The translations under genes were made by a program, and so were the position numbers. Shown here one piece after another: positions 36,249 through 45,968 of a stretch of 64,000 bases of DNA (its first letter is position 1; the number at the start of each line of letters is the position of its first letter). The notes below the pieces were generated by a model, which saw only the letters and a list, made by a program, of their open reading frames with translations, ran no database searches and was not told the DNA's origin. The stretch comes from Methylomonas koyamae (GTDB lineage: Bacteria > Pseudomonadota > Gammaproteobacteria > Methylococcales > Methylomonadaceae): positions 1 to 64,000 of the forward strand of contig NZ_PPPU01000013.1 of NCBI RefSeq assembly GCF_006483455.1. Reading direction: 5' to 3'.

Positions 36249-38993
36249 TTAGTTATACCCGTAACGCCTGACAAACCAAGTTTTCACCAATTGCGTCAGC
36301 ACACAATAACAGGATAAAAATAATGCCAGCCACAAAAAATATTCAGCGGGTAATGGAACGAACCCAAGACCTGATGCAATTGGCGAGAAGGGTAAATAAA
36401 TGGCAACAGCCATGATGGTAAGCGTAATCAGCAGCATCGGCAGCGCAGGACGGCTTTGGAAGAAAGGAATTTTCGGTGTGCGAATAATGTGAACGATCAA
36501 GGTCTGAGTCATCAGGCTTTCCACAAACCAGCCGGTTTGAAACAGCGCTTGCTGGTCGACGGTGGTGGCTTGAAACACAAACCACATCAACGCATAGGTG
36601 GCGTAGTCGAAGATCGAACTGATCGGACCAATAAACAACATGAACTTTTGAATGTCGCCTACCAACCATTTCCGAGGTTTGGCCAGGTACTCCTGGTCGA
36701 CATGATCAAATGGAATCCCGGTTTGCGAAAAGTCATAAAGCAGATTATTCAGCAAGATCTGCACCGGCTGCATCGGCAAGAATGGCAGCAAAGCACTGGC
36801 GCCCAACACGCTGAACATATTGCCGAAGTTGGAACTGGTACCCATCTTGATATATTTGACGATATTGCCGAAGGTTTTGCGGCCTTCGACCACGCCGGCT
36901 TCCAGCACCAACAGGCTTTTTTCCAACAAGATAATATCGGCAGACTCTTTGGCAATATCGACAGCCGTATCCACCGATATACCGACATCGGCTTCTCGTA
37001 ATGCTGCTGCGTCATTGATGCCATCGCCCATGAATCCGACGATGTGGCCTTTATGGCGCAACACCTGAATAATGCGGGATTTTTGCAATGGCGATAATTT
37101 GGCGAAAATGGTGGTGGTTTCAGCGACATCGGCTAGTTCCTGATCCGAAAGATTTTCAATGTCACTGCCCAACAACGTGTTTTGGACGGCTAATCCGACA
37201 TCCTTACAGGTTTTGCGGGCGATGATGGGGTTGTCGCCGGTCAACACTTTGACCTGCACACCGCCATGGTGCAGCGCGGCGATCGCGGTGGCCGCCGAAT
37301 CTTTGGGTGGGTCCAGAAATGCAATCAAGCCCATCAGGACTAGGTCATGCTCATCGGACACCGAATAGCTGCGCTGATCCAGCGGCATCTCTTTGTAAGC
37401 CACAGCGATGACTCGCAAACCATCCTCGTTGAGTTGCTGATTTAAGCGAGTGACTTGCTCCAGAATCGTGGCATCAACCGTCAAAATCTGCTCATTGACC
37501 TTGACTTGAGTACAGGCTTGCAGAATTTCCTCGACGGCGCCTTTACAAATCAGCTCGTGATGATGATTTTCCTCTTCAATCACCACGGACATGCGGCGCC
37601 GCATGAAATCGAAAGGGATTTCATCAATTTTTTGAAACGCCTTTTCAATTTTTAATGCTTCGTGGAGTTCAATGTGTTCCAGAACGGCCACGTCTAATAG
37701 GTTTTTCAGACCCGTTTGATAAAAGCTATTGAGAAAGGCAAATTCCAATACCTCATCATTTTCTTCGCCATAAATGTCCAGATGCATTTCCAGAACAATT
37801 TTATCTTGAGTGAGGGTGCCTGTTTTATCGGTACAGAGGATATCCATCGCACCAAAGTTTTGAATGGCATCGATATTTTTGACGATGACTTTTTTGTTGG
37901 ACATGGCCAGTGCGCCACGCCCCAAGTTTGCCGTGACGATCATCGGCAACATTTCCGGGGTTAGGCCGACTGCCACGGAGAGTGCAAAGAAAAATGCCTC
38001 GGTCCAATTGCCTTTGATCAAGCCGTTGATTAAAAACACCACTGGCGCCATCACCAACATGAAACGTAATAAAAGCAAACTGACATCGTTGATGCCTTTA
38101 TCGAAGCCGGTAACCGTTTTATGCGTAACAATGGTTTTCGCCAACGACCCCAGGTAGGTATTGCTGCCGGTTTCGATCACTACGGCAGTGCCAGAACCAC
38201 TGATGACATTGGTGCCCAGGAAACACAGATTGATCAGGTCCAGGGGGTTCTGACTGTGTAACTGCTCCTCGGGCAATGCGGCATGTTTCTCGATCGGTAG
38301 CGACTCGCCGGTTAAAGTGCCCTGGCTGACAAACAAGTCTTTGGTTGCGATCAGTCGCACGTCTGCGGGAATCATGTCACCGGCGGATAGGAAAATCACG
38401 TCGCCGGGAACCAGCAGTTTAATGGGAATTTCCTGCCGGTCTGGAGCATCCAGGTCAAGTGTCAGTCCCATATCCCTGGCCAAACTCGGAGAGATATCCT
38501 TACGGGGATCTTTTCGGCTCACCGTCGCCGTGGTATGTACCATGGCTTGAAGTTTTTCAGCGGCCAAACTAGAACGAAACTCCTGAGAGAAGCGCAGAGC
38601 AACACTAAAGATCACCATGCTGAAGATAATGACGGCAGCCTTGGTGTCTTCCGTCAACCAAGCGATCACTGCCAGTGTGAGTAACAAGATGACCAGTGGA
38701 TTTTGAAAAGTCTTCAAAAATTGGATATACCACTTTGGCGGCTTTTCATGGGCTATTTCATTCAGACCTATTTTGTTACGACGCAGGTTTGATTGGAGTT
38801 CGCTTAAACCTTCGGCAGAGGTATTCAGCGCATCGAACAGTGCGTCCGGATGGCTTTGCGCAAACTGAACCAGTTTGGTCGGGACCAATGATGATGCGAA
38901 AGTGGCGGTTTGGAGTTCGCTAGCTGATTTGCCCTCCCATCCCCAGATACGCCGGAATACCATTTTATTATGGGCGTCGGGTTTCATGGCCAT
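36249..38993 (-). CDS. mgtA: Mg2+-importing P-type ATPase (MgtA/MgtB type)
   Basis: From the ATG preceded by GAAGGAG, the product is 914 residues, the usual length for MgtA. Motifs: GTLTGESLPIEK (actuator), CTDKTGTLTQDK with the phosphorylated Asp, and MGDGINDAAALREADVGISV (hinge). Ten membrane helices are expected. P3B ATPases import Mg2+ at low supply. It is downstream of three other cation transporter genes on the minus strand, with a 140-base gap before it that may contain its own promoter. Confidence 0.9.
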   Translation of the reverse strand: MAMKPDAHNKMVFRRIWGWEGKSASELQTATFASSLVPTKLVQFAQSHPDALFDALNTSAEGLSELQSNLRRNKIGLNEIAHEKPPKWYIQFLKTFQNPLVILLLTLAVIAWLTEDTKAAVIIFSMVIFSVALRFSQEFRSSLAAEKLQAMVHTTATVSRKDPRKDISPSLARDMGLTLDLDAPDRQEIPIKLLVPGDVIFLSAGDMIPADVRLIATKDLFVSQGTLTGESLPIEKHAALPEEQLHSQNPLDLINLCFLGTNVISGSGTAVVIETGSNTYLGSLAKTIVTHKTVTGFDKGINDVSLLLLRFMLVMAPVVFLINGLIKGNWTEAFFFALSVAVGLTPEMLPMIVTANLGRGALAMSNKKVIVKNIDAIQNFGAMDILCTDKTGTLTQDKIVLEMHLDIYGEENDEVLEFAFLNSFYQTGLKNLLDVAVLEHIELHEALKIEKAFQKIDEIPFDFMRRRMSVVIEEENHHHELICKGAVEEILQACTQVKVNEQILTVDATILEQVTRLNQQLNEDGLRVIAVAYKEMPLDQRSYSVSDEHDLVLMGLIAFLDPPKDSAATAIAALHHGGVQVKVLTGDNPIIARKTCKDVGLAVQNTLLGSDIENLSDQELADVAETTTIFAKLSPLQKSRIIQVLRHKGHIVGFMGDGINDAAALREADVGISVDTAVDIAKESADIILLEKSLLVLEAGVVEGRKTFGNIVKYIKMGTSSNFGNMFSVLGASALLPFLPMQPVQILLNNLLYDFSQTGIPFDHVDQEYLAKPRKWLVGDIQKFMLFIGPISSIFDYATYALMWFVFQATTVDQQALFQTGWFVESLMTQTLIVHIIRTPKIPFFQSRPALPMLLITLTIMAVAIYLPFSPIASGLGFVPLPAEYFLWLALFLSCYCVLTQLVKTWFVRRYGYN

Positions 38994-39132
38994 CGATAAA
39001 ACTCCTTCTGCTTGAATCGTTAAGAACATGTCAGAGCTTGGGCTCTTAAGTCTGCAGCTACCCTATCACGCCCCCAAGAATAGAGTATTACCGTGAATCA
39101 ATCGCTTGTCGTTCATCCATTAGAATGTTGAA

Positions 39133-40173
39133 TCAATGGTCATGTCGATGGTGAATATCGGGAAAATGCGGATGCTTGTGGGTGATATGCGCATGCAGAT
39201 GCATATGCATATGCGGTTCTGAACTATCCCATTTAAAGTCATGCGCGTGTTGATGATGCTGATCATGGACATGACGGTGGTTGTGTTCAATTGCTGTATG
39301 GGTGTGCTCATGCAAATGCCGTTCGGATATATGCAGCAATACACCAAGTCCCATTAAACCCGATGCTATCCAAAATGCCGGGCTGGTCACTTCATTTAAT
39401 AATGCCAGCGCAACCACGGAGCCGATAAACGGCGCGGTCGAAAAATACGCCCCAGTACGGGCAGCACCCAAGCCACGCAATGCCAGCACGAATAATGTCA
39501 AACTAATGCCGTAGCCCACAAATCCAATTGAAAGTGTTGTCAGCAAAATATCTGCATGTGGCGCAGTCACACCAAGGCTCAGGGCAATCATACAGTTGGC
39601 CATTCCAGCAAACAGTCCTTTGCTGGCTGCGATAAACAATGAATCCGCAGCAGACACTTTCCGCGTCAGGTTGTTATCAATCGCCCAACATAAACAGGCA
39701 ACAGTGATGGCAACTGGCCCTAACCAGTTTGCTGAGGATAAGTCACCGGACGGCCAAGACAGCACAATCCCGCCAGCAACGATAGCGAGCATCCCCAAAA
39801 TGACACGCCGGTCAGCATGTTCTCGAAAAACGATCCAGGCGATTAAGGCGGTGAACACGGCTTCCAGGTTCAACAAAAGCGATGCAGCTGAACCACTGGC
39901 ATGGGATAAACCGAGCATCAGTAAAACAGGTGCCAAAATACCACCAAATACAATGCTGCCAATTAACCAAGGCCATTCCGATGGTAATAGTCCCGGAGGA
40001 TTCCAGGCAGAATCTCTGATTAGCCGGGTGATGCTCAGGCCAACTCCACTCCCAAGATAGAGTAGTCCCCCCAGCAATATGGGCGGTACTTCGCCCACCA
40101 GTAGCTTTGCAAATGGGGTGCTGGCGCCGAATAAGACCGCCGCCGCCAACGCATAAACGACACTACGGTTCAT
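39133..40173 (-). CDS. EamA/DMT-family transporter with a His-rich tail
   Basis: A 346-residue protein. Residues 1-280 are a ten-helix DMT permease with two EamA repeats (YALAAAVLFGASTPFAKLL; LGAARTGAYFSTAPFIGSVVAL). The last 65 residues are an extreme His tail: HLHEHTHTAIEHNHRHVHDQ, HHQHAHDF, HMHMHLHAHITHKHPHF, HHRHDH. Such a tail would bind Zn, Ni or Co at the cytoplasmic face. The ATG sits 2 bases after the antiporter stop, so they are coupled. The combination suggests metal export or a metal-gated permease, but family substrates are usually small metabolites. Confidence 0.8.
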   Translation of the reverse strand: MNRSVVYALAAAVLFGASTPFAKLLVGEVPPILLGGLLYLGSGVGLSITRLIRDSAWNPPGLLPSEWPWLIGSIVFGGILAPVLLMLGLSHASGSAASLLLNLEAVFTALIAWIVFREHADRRVILGMLAIVAGGIVLSWPSGDLSSANWLGPVAITVACLCWAIDNNLTRKVSAADSLFIAASKGLFAGMANCMIALSLGVTAPHADILLTTLSIGFVGYGISLTLFVLALRGLGAARTGAYFSTAPFIGSVVALALLNEVTSPAFWIASGLMGLGVLLHISERHLHEHTHTAIEHNHRHVHDQHHQHAHDFKWDSSEPHMHMHLHAHITHKHPHFPDIHHRHDH

Positions 40174-40175
40174 CG

Positions 40176-41222
40176 TCACATTATCGTTATCAGCAGAAAC
40201 CCGATGTACAAGACCCCATTGATCAGTAACGCCCATAAGGGTAATCCTTTTCCATGAGCATGCGAGTTAATGCGTAGCCAAGTGGCAGCTAGCAAGGTAA
40301 TCAAAACGCCCGCTAAGACTTCGATGCGCGGTTGCCAGGGCGTTAGCATGATACCTATCGCAGGAAGCAGCGTACCCTGAAACACCATTGCGCCGGTAAT
40401 ATTGCCAAAGGCCAGGGTATCTTTGCCTCGTCGAATCCAGAGAATACTGTTGATCTTCTCGGGTAGTTCGGTGGCGATTGGAATAATCAGCAGAGACAAC
40501 AAGAGCGCGGAAATACCGAGCAAATGCGCCGCCCCCTCGACACCTGAGATGAAGCCCTCAGCCCCATAAACCAATAGCACAAGTCCGATCGCCAATTGCA
40601 GCAGAATCGTCAGCAGATTGGTGGGCAGCCCCAGTCGTGCGATATACATTTTCCCTTCGGCTTCAGTCGCATGGCCATCTTGAACCAGATGCGCCGAAGC
40701 ACGTAGGGTCAGCATGATGTAAATAAAATATGTCAGCACCAGCATAATACCCAACGCACCGCGTATGTAGCGCTCCTCTTGAGGAACATACATGGCCGCA
40801 GCTGCCAGCAGGAATGCAAACAGGAAAAAATTAAGATCGCGAACGAAACCGGTTCGTTCCGGACGAATATGGCCGGACACTCCTCTTCGACGTAGAACCG
40901 ATAGCGCCATCAAACACGTCGATAATGTCGACAACATCAATGGGGCACCGAGGATAGCGCCAACACCAATTTCCTCATTGATATTGACATTGGATGTGCC
41001 CGCTAACAACGCCAGTAATGGAACCATGGTTTCAGGTAACGCGGTACCCACTGCGGCAAATAATGAACCCGTTACACCTTCAGAAATTTTGAGTTTCTCT
41101 CCAAGATGTTCCAACGCATTCGTGAACAGCTCCGACGCTACTAAAATAACAATGAGCATCGTGATGAGTGTTAAAAGAAAAACTGTCACTGATTTGATCC
41201 TAAATTGAATTGATTCTGGCAC
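40176..41222 (-). CDS. Na+/Ca2+-exchanger-family cation antiporter
   Basis: A 348-residue membrane protein of the CaCA superfamily. The two alpha repeats that form the ion site are visible: GVTGSLFAAVGTALPETMVP (about 48-67) and LLLSLLIIPIATELPEKINS with NITGAMVFQGT (about 240-285), each with the acidic Glu in a PE pair. It exchanges cations across the inner membrane. It is the second gene of a minus-strand operon after the CorA-like gene (15 bases) and before the EamA permease (2 bases). Confidence 0.85.
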   Translation of the reverse strand: MPESIQFRIKSVTVFLLTLITMLIVILVASELFTNALEHLGEKLKISEGVTGSLFAAVGTALPETMVPLLALLAGTSNVNINEEIGVGAILGAPLMLSTLSTCLMALSVLRRRGVSGHIRPERTGFVRDLNFFLFAFLLAAAAMYVPQEERYIRGALGIMLVLTYFIYIMLTLRASAHLVQDGHATEAEGKMYIARLGLPTNLLTILLQLAIGLVLLVYGAEGFISGVEGAAHLLGISALLLSLLIIPIATELPEKINSILWIRRGKDTLAFGNITGAMVFQGTLLPAIGIMLTPWQPRIEVLAGVLITLLAATWLRINSHAHGKGLPLWALLINGVLYIGFLLITIM

Positions 41223-41237
41223 TCGACCAAAGCCGAT

Positions 41238-42602
41238 CTATTTGCGTCCTTTTCCATTAGACACTTGCTTTATTTTCCGATTTTCAACGTGTTTCAATCC
41301 CACAAAGGTACCCCAGCCGATCAACGCCATGCCAACGATAAAAGCGCTATACGCGAATGGCCAGGGAATGCCTTCCGTCATCATCGAAAACTCCGACATG
41401 CCGCCAATGCCAGCGAGAATATTGATAGGCATAAACACCACACCCAGCACGGTGAGCTGATTAACCCGGCCATTCTGGTTGATATTGATAAAACCAATGG
41501 TCGCGTCCATCAAGAAGTTGATCTTGTCGAACAAAAAAGCGGTATGACTATTCAGTGACTCGATATTCCGCAGAATCTGCTTAATATCGTTCACCTGTCT
41601 TTTGGAAAGGATTCTGCTTTGCATCAAGAAACCCAACGCGCGCTGCGTATCCAAAATGTTGCTGCGGATTTGACCATTCAAATCTTCTTCCTCGGCGATG
41701 TCGGCGAGAACTGACGCCGCTTCCTGGTCGGACATTTTTTCACTCAAGACCTGTTTGCCCACCTTGCTTAAGGTCTTATAGATATCCTCAAGCGAGTCAG
41801 CGGAATATTCCACATCCGCACCATAAAGATCGATCAACAAATCAAAGTTGTCCGTCACATAGCCGGGGCGAGTACGAGCACGTTGACGTTGCAGGCGAAA
41901 GACGGGTAATTCTTCATTACGTAGCGAAAACAAAATACCTTGATGGAGAACAAAGGCCACCGGAACGCTACGAGAGTGGTCATATTTGTCTAGTAGGAAG
42001 TTTGAGTGTAGGTAAATATCATCATTTTCTTTGACGTGAAAACGGTTGCTGACCTCAAGATCGGTTACATCGCCGGGATCCGGCAATTCCAATCCAAAAA
42101 AGCCACCAACGTAAGTGCGCTCCGCTGGACTAGTGCAGATGAGGTCGATCCAAACTGGCTGCAGCCCCTCTAAGTCCTTTCGACAAGTTACTGTAACCCT
42201 GGTGAGTTTGCCGTTGATTAATTCAAACGCATTGATCTCGCTGTCCGAGAAATCGGGTTCCCGGATACCCGTCACCTGTTCACGAATGGCGTCAGAGAGT
42301 TCCCAGAGAACGTCGTGTTTTCGCAGCGCCGGAATGGTTCCCCAAACGCACTTGGCATCGTCAATCGTCATACTTTCGATGATGTCGGCAATCTCGCGAG
42401 CAGACAGTTTGCCCAGTAAGATTTCCATCTCCGTCAAATGCTGTCGATGAACCAGGGTTTCGACGATATTATGGCGCGGCATATCTTGGCTATGGACCAT
42501 GCCTTCCACTAATTTCTGCTTGTTGAGAAGTTCCTGAATTTTTTCTAAGGACATGATGACTGTAATGATCCGAGTTTGATGATACATGTGTAACTTCGCC
42601 AT
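41238..42602 (-). CDS. CorA-family transporter with MgtE-like N-terminal domain and altered GMN motif
   Basis: A 454-residue protein. The N-terminal 110 residues (HNIVETLVHRQHLTEMEILL, KLSAREIADIIESM) resemble the MgtE N-terminal helical bundle. The CorA cytoplasmic domain and long stalk helix follow. Two C-terminal helices end the protein. Where CorA proteins carry Gly-Met-Asn in the loop, this reads FMPINILAGIGGMSEF, so Asn is Ser. Ion selectivity may differ from Mg2+ uptake. A second start at 42551 is possible. It heads the minus-strand cation operon and is divergent from the canonical CorA at 42798. Confidence 0.8.
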   Translation of the reverse strand: MAKLHMYHQTRIITVIMSLEKIQELLNKQKLVEGMVHSQDMPRHNIVETLVHRQHLTEMEILLGKLSAREIADIIESMTIDDAKCVWGTIPALRKHDVLWELSDAIREQVTGIREPDFSDSEINAFELINGKLTRVTVTCRKDLEGLQPVWIDLICTSPAERTYVGGFFGLELPDPGDVTDLEVSNRFHVKENDDIYLHSNFLLDKYDHSRSVPVAFVLHQGILFSLRNEELPVFRLQRQRARTRPGYVTDNFDLLIDLYGADVEYSADSLEDIYKTLSKVGKQVLSEKMSDQEAASVLADIAEEEDLNGQIRSNILDTQRALGFLMQSRILSKRQVNDIKQILRNIESLNSHTAFLFDKINFLMDATIGFININQNGRVNQLTVLGVVFMPINILAGIGGMSEFSMMTEGIPWPFAYSAFIVGMALIGWGTFVGLKHVENRKIKQVSNGKGRK

Positions 42603-42797
42603 TATAAGTTACCCGTTCAACGAACCCTCATCTGACAGATTATCCGGCGGATTTGTCCGGCCAATGCGATCAGACTATCGTGGATGCTGATTCTAGTAAA
42701 ATGCGTAACGAATGATTTCGGGTTTGACCTGACAGGCAAATTTATCCGCACAATACAGCACACCGCAAATCACTATTTCCAAATTAGGAGGGATTTT

Positions 42798-43787
42798 GTG
42801 ACAAATAATATCGACCACAACATGGTGATGAAGTGCGTGGCCTATGAAAATGGTATCAGCATCGGCGATGTTACATTAGAAGACATCAGCGAAGTGTTGA
42901 AACGCGAACATACGTTTGTATGGTTGGGTTTACGCGAAGCGGACAAAGAGTTGCTGTTAAAAATTCAGGAAGAATTTGGGTTACATGATCTAGCGATTGA
43001 AGATGCCTGCAAGGCACACCAGCGACCAAAGATCGAGGAATATCGGGACTCGGTATTTATGGTTCTAAATACCGCTCAGTTGGGTGACGATAACGTGAAA
43101 TTGGGTGAAACACATGTGTTTCTCGGCCCTCGATTTTTAGTCACGGTCAGACATGGTGCCTCGCACAGCCTGAACAAAGTCAGATTGCGTTGTGAAGCTA
43201 TGCCGCAGCAATTAGCCAAAGGACCTGGATTTGCGCTGTATTCGATTATGGACTTCATCGTCGATAACTACATACCAGTAATCGATGGCTTACAGACCCG
43301 TTTCGATGTCTTGGAGTCGGCGATTTTTCAATACAAACCCAGCCGGCAAACCATGGAAGGCCTCTACGAACTAAAACGTGAATTACTCTTATTAGAGGGT
43401 GCTATCACACCGGTCATCGACATCTGCAACGAGTTGATGCGATTTCATAATGGCATGATTCCTAAAGATGTGCGGGTGTATTTCCGTGACATTGCAGACC
43501 ATATAAAACGTATCCACCAAAGTATTCATAGCATGCGGGAAATGCTACTGGCCGCCATGCAAGTCCATTTGACCTTTGAGACGGTCAGGCAGAACGATGT
43601 CGTCAAAAAGCTTGCCGGTTGGGGAGCAATACTTGCGATACCCACCATGGTCTTTAGTTGGTATGGAATGAATTTTAAGTACATGCCTGAACTGGATTGG
43701 GAATACAGTTACCCCATAGTAATTGGCATCGTGTTTTTGGGTAGCGCATTGCTTTATTGGCGTTTGAGAAGAGCTCATTGGCTGTAA
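42798..43787 (+). CDS. corA: CorA-type magnesium/cobalt transporter
   Basis: A 329-residue protein from a GTG preceded by AGGAGGG, a much better start than the upstream ATG. The cytoplasmic domain includes HTFVWLGLREADKELLLKIQEEFGLHDLAIEDA; the pore end has MVFSWYGMNFKYMPELDWEYSYP with the canonical Gly-Met-Asn, then a final transmembrane helix and basic tail. It forms a pentameric Mg2+ channel. It is followed by an MFS permease gene 22 bases away, suggesting an operon. Confidence 0.9.
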   Translation: MTNNIDHNMVMKCVAYENGISIGDVTLEDISEVLKREHTFVWLGLREADKELLLKIQEEFGLHDLAIEDACKAHQRPKIEEYRDSVFMVLNTAQLGDDNVKLGETHVFLGPRFLVTVRHGASHSLNKVRLRCEAMPQQLAKGPGFALYSIMDFIVDNYIPVIDGLQTRFDVLESAIFQYKPSRQTMEGLYELKRELLLLEGAITPVIDICNELMRFHNGMIPKDVRVYFRDIADHIKRIHQSIHSMREMLLAAMQVHLTFETVRQNDVVKKLAGWGAILAIPTMVFSWYGMNFKYMPELDWEYSYPIVIGIVFLGSALLYWRLRRAHWL

Positions 43788-43809
43788 GCAACGATTACCT
43801 GGAATAATT

Positions 43810-45024
43810 TTGCTTAAACATCTGCTATTACCCGCCGGCGTAAACAAGACCATATTACCCTTCATTATTGGACGGGCATTGCGGGCTTTTTCCGATGGCT
43901 TTGTTGCGGTGCTATTGCCCGCATATTTATTGGCCTTGGGTTTTGACACGTGGCAAGTGGGGGCGATAGCAACATCGACACTGTTAGGATCGGCCATGGC
44001 TACACTGGCGGTGGGAGCCTGGGGACATAAAGTCCATGATCGCGAATTACTGCTAGTTGCTGCGCTATTGATGATCTCGACTGGGTTCGCCTTTGCCAGT
44101 CAAACGTCATTCTGGCCATTGTTGACGATTGCCTTCATCGGTACGCTCAATCCCAGCTCCGGTGACGTCAGTTTGTTTCTGCCACTTGAGCATGCCCGAC
44201 TGGCAGAGGCGGCCCACGACCAAGCTCGGACAGCACTGTTTGCCCGTTATAGCCTTACCGGTGCATTGTTCGCTGCTATAGGTGCTTTATCGGCGGGACT
44301 GCCAGATTATCTTGTCCAAACTATTGACACCAGCAGACTTGATGGCTTTCGATTTATGTTTGTCCTTTATAGTCTTATCGGCTTTACTATTTGGCTATTG
44401 TATAGACGTTTACCACAGCCACATACTGAACAGAGAAAGCCAGCGCAGCCATTAGGACCATCCAAGTCAGTAGTGATAAAACTGGCGACCTTGTTTTCAC
44501 TGGATTCCTTCGCTGGCGGATTAGTTGTCAATTCGCTGTTAGCGCTTTGGCTATTCAAGCGTTTCGATTTGTCATTAGCCGCAGCTGGTTCGTTTTTCTT
44601 TTGGGCCGGTTTGCTGACGTCCTTATCCCAGTTGGTTGCACCGCATTTGGCAAAACGGATTGGACTGATCAATACCATGGTGTTCACGCACATCCCTGCA
44701 AATCTCAGTCTAATCGGGGCCGCATTTGCGCCTGACATCGAAACAGCACTCGGTTTGTTGTTGCTGCGATCCTTATTATCCCAGATGGATGTGCCGGCTC
44801 GAAGCGCATTTGTGATGCTGGCGGTGACCCCTGAAGAGAGAGCGGCGGCGGCTAGTTTTACATTGGTACCTCGGAGCTTGGCGTCTTCGCTCAGTCCAGC
44901 GCTAGGAGGTGCTTTATTTACAACTGGCTTTTTTGCGCTTCCATTGGTGGGGTGCGGGGTCTTGAAGATTGCCTACGATCTGATGTTGTGGCGCGCTTTC
45001 AGAAAATTCGAGGCTAAAAATTAG
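43810..45024 (+). CDS. MFS transporter
   Basis: A 404-residue major facilitator permease with 12 predicted helices. The cytoplasmic loop 2-3 motif is degenerate (GAWGHKVHDRELLL). Near the C-terminus LRSLLSQMDVPARSAFVMLAVTPEERAAAASFT is typical of a small subgroup found near metal genes. The start is a TTG with a weak ribosome binding site, 22 bases after corA. Substrate unknown. Confidence 0.8.
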   Translation: MLKHLLLPAGVNKTILPFIIGRALRAFSDGFVAVLLPAYLLALGFDTWQVGAIATSTLLGSAMATLAVGAWGHKVHDRELLLVAALLMISTGFAFASQTSFWPLLTIAFIGTLNPSSGDVSLFLPLEHARLAEAAHDQARTALFARYSLTGALFAAIGALSAGLPDYLVQTIDTSRLDGFRFMFVLYSLIGFTIWLLYRRLPQPHTEQRKPAQPLGPSKSVVIKLATLFSLDSFAGGLVVNSLLALWLFKRFDLSLAAAGSFFFWAGLLTSLSQLVAPHLAKRIGLINTMVFTHIPANLSLIGAAFAPDIETALGLLLLRSLLSQMDVPARSAFVMLAVTPEERAAAASFTLVPRSLASSLSPALGGALFTTGFFALPLVGCGVLKIAYDLMLWRAFRKFEAKN

Positions 45025-45159
45025 CTAAATTGATGTGAAATAGCGTTTACGACATTATCATCAGATGATTATCCTAAGCTCTGAAAAGTACGAAATTTGA
45101 GGATGTGACCGCTTGCGCGCTCAAGAAAAATTGGGAAATCCGTTGCTGGGCCGCCGGGC

Positions 45160-45193
45160 AATAAAAATTCTCCCCAACTGGTCTCTGTTGGGG
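45160..45193 (-). terminator. Rho-independent terminator of the CDF gene
   Basis: CCCCAAC (45172-45178) pairs with GTTGGGG (45187-45193). On the minus strand the stem is followed by AATTTTTATT, as expected for a terminator of the minus-strand gene ending at 45231. Confidence 0.65.
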
Positions 45194-45230
45194 GGATTAG
45201 TAGAGAAAGCAAAAAAGGAAAAATCGCACG

Positions 45231-45854
45231 CTAAGACTTGTCAATGCTGCGCAGCTCTCGGGCTGATTGTCGTAAAACGCCGAATGCAGAATGAAGAAAC
45301 AATCCTGCGATTAGACTTCCAACGATGATGTCCGGCCAACGCGAAGAGAGCTGGTAGCTTGTACCTGCCGCTAACAGAACTCCAACATTGGCGATTAAAT
45401 CATTGCGGGAGCATAGCCAAGTCGAACTCATATTGAGGTTATCGCTGCGGTGCCGGTAAAGCAGGAAAAAGCAGACAAGATTGGCAAACAACGCTAAAGC
45501 ACCAACGATCCCCATCATTTCGATACCTGGCATGATCGGGTTGAATACCTTGTAACCGGCTTCCCCGAGAACCCCAAGACCAAAGGCCAGCATGAAGCAG
45601 CCCTTCAACACGGCCGCCATCGCCTGCCACCGCACCGAACGGGCCAGCACGAAAAGGCTGAAGCCGTATACCAGTGAGTCGCCCAGCATATCCAAAGCAT
45701 CGGCAAGCAACGAAGTGGAGTGCGCCTGGAGTCCCGCTGCACTTTCCACAAAAAACATGGCCGCATTGATGACAAGCACGATCCACAGTACCCGACTGTG
45801 GTTTTGGCGCATGGCGGTTAACTCGCAACTTTTATTTTCACAACAACTGGCCAT
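45231..45854 (-). CDS. CDF-like metal cation transporter
   Basis: A 207-residue cation transporter of the shortened CDF type. A Cys-rich N-terminus (MASCCENKSCEL) may capture metal. Helix 2 carries HSTSLLADALDMLGDSLVYG with the metal-site Asp residues, and helix 5 has CSRNDLIANVGVLLAAG. GAGGA precedes the ATG. It is transcribed from a MerR-type promoter shared with the divergent regulator at 45969, so Cd, Pb or Zn export is the best guess. Confidence 0.82.
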   Translation of the reverse strand: MASCCENKSCELTAMRQNHSRVLWIVLVINAAMFFVESAAGLQAHSTSLLADALDMLGDSLVYGFSLFVLARSVRWQAMAAVLKGCFMLAFGLGVLGEAGYKVFNPIMPGIEMMGIVGALALFANLVCFFLLYRHRSDNLNMSSTWLCSRNDLIANVGVLLAAGTSYQLSSRWPDIIVGSLIAGLFLHSAFGVLRQSARELRSIDKS

Positions 45855-45905
45855 TTTTCGTCCTCACATTGGCTGGTAAGGCAGCAATCTGCCCGATTCT
45901 TGCCA

Positions 45906-45936
45906 ATTTAAGACCCTATAGTTAGTATAGAGTCAA
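45906..45936 (-). promoter_or_regulatory. MerR-type promoter of the CDF gene with 19-base spacer
   Basis: On the minus strand TTGACT (45936-45931) and TTAAAT (45911-45906) are separated by exactly 19 bases, the overlong spacing that MerR-family activators correct. The spacer holds a dyad, ACCCTATAG and its near-complement CTATAGAGT-like arm (45913-45933), as in cadR/pbrR operators. The regulator gene at 45969 starts just beyond. Confidence 0.75.
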
Positions 45937-45968
45937 GTGTGTAATGCAGCTGAGGCAATTGGCTCCAA

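Noticed and set aside
39120-39347. Minus-strand open frame rich in Ile, Met and Cys
   Set aside because: It is an out-of-frame reading of the His-rich codons at the end of the EamA gene.
45113-45328. Plus-strand open frame
   Set aside because: It contains the terminator hairpin and overlaps the CDF gene on the opposite strand; no ribosome binding site.
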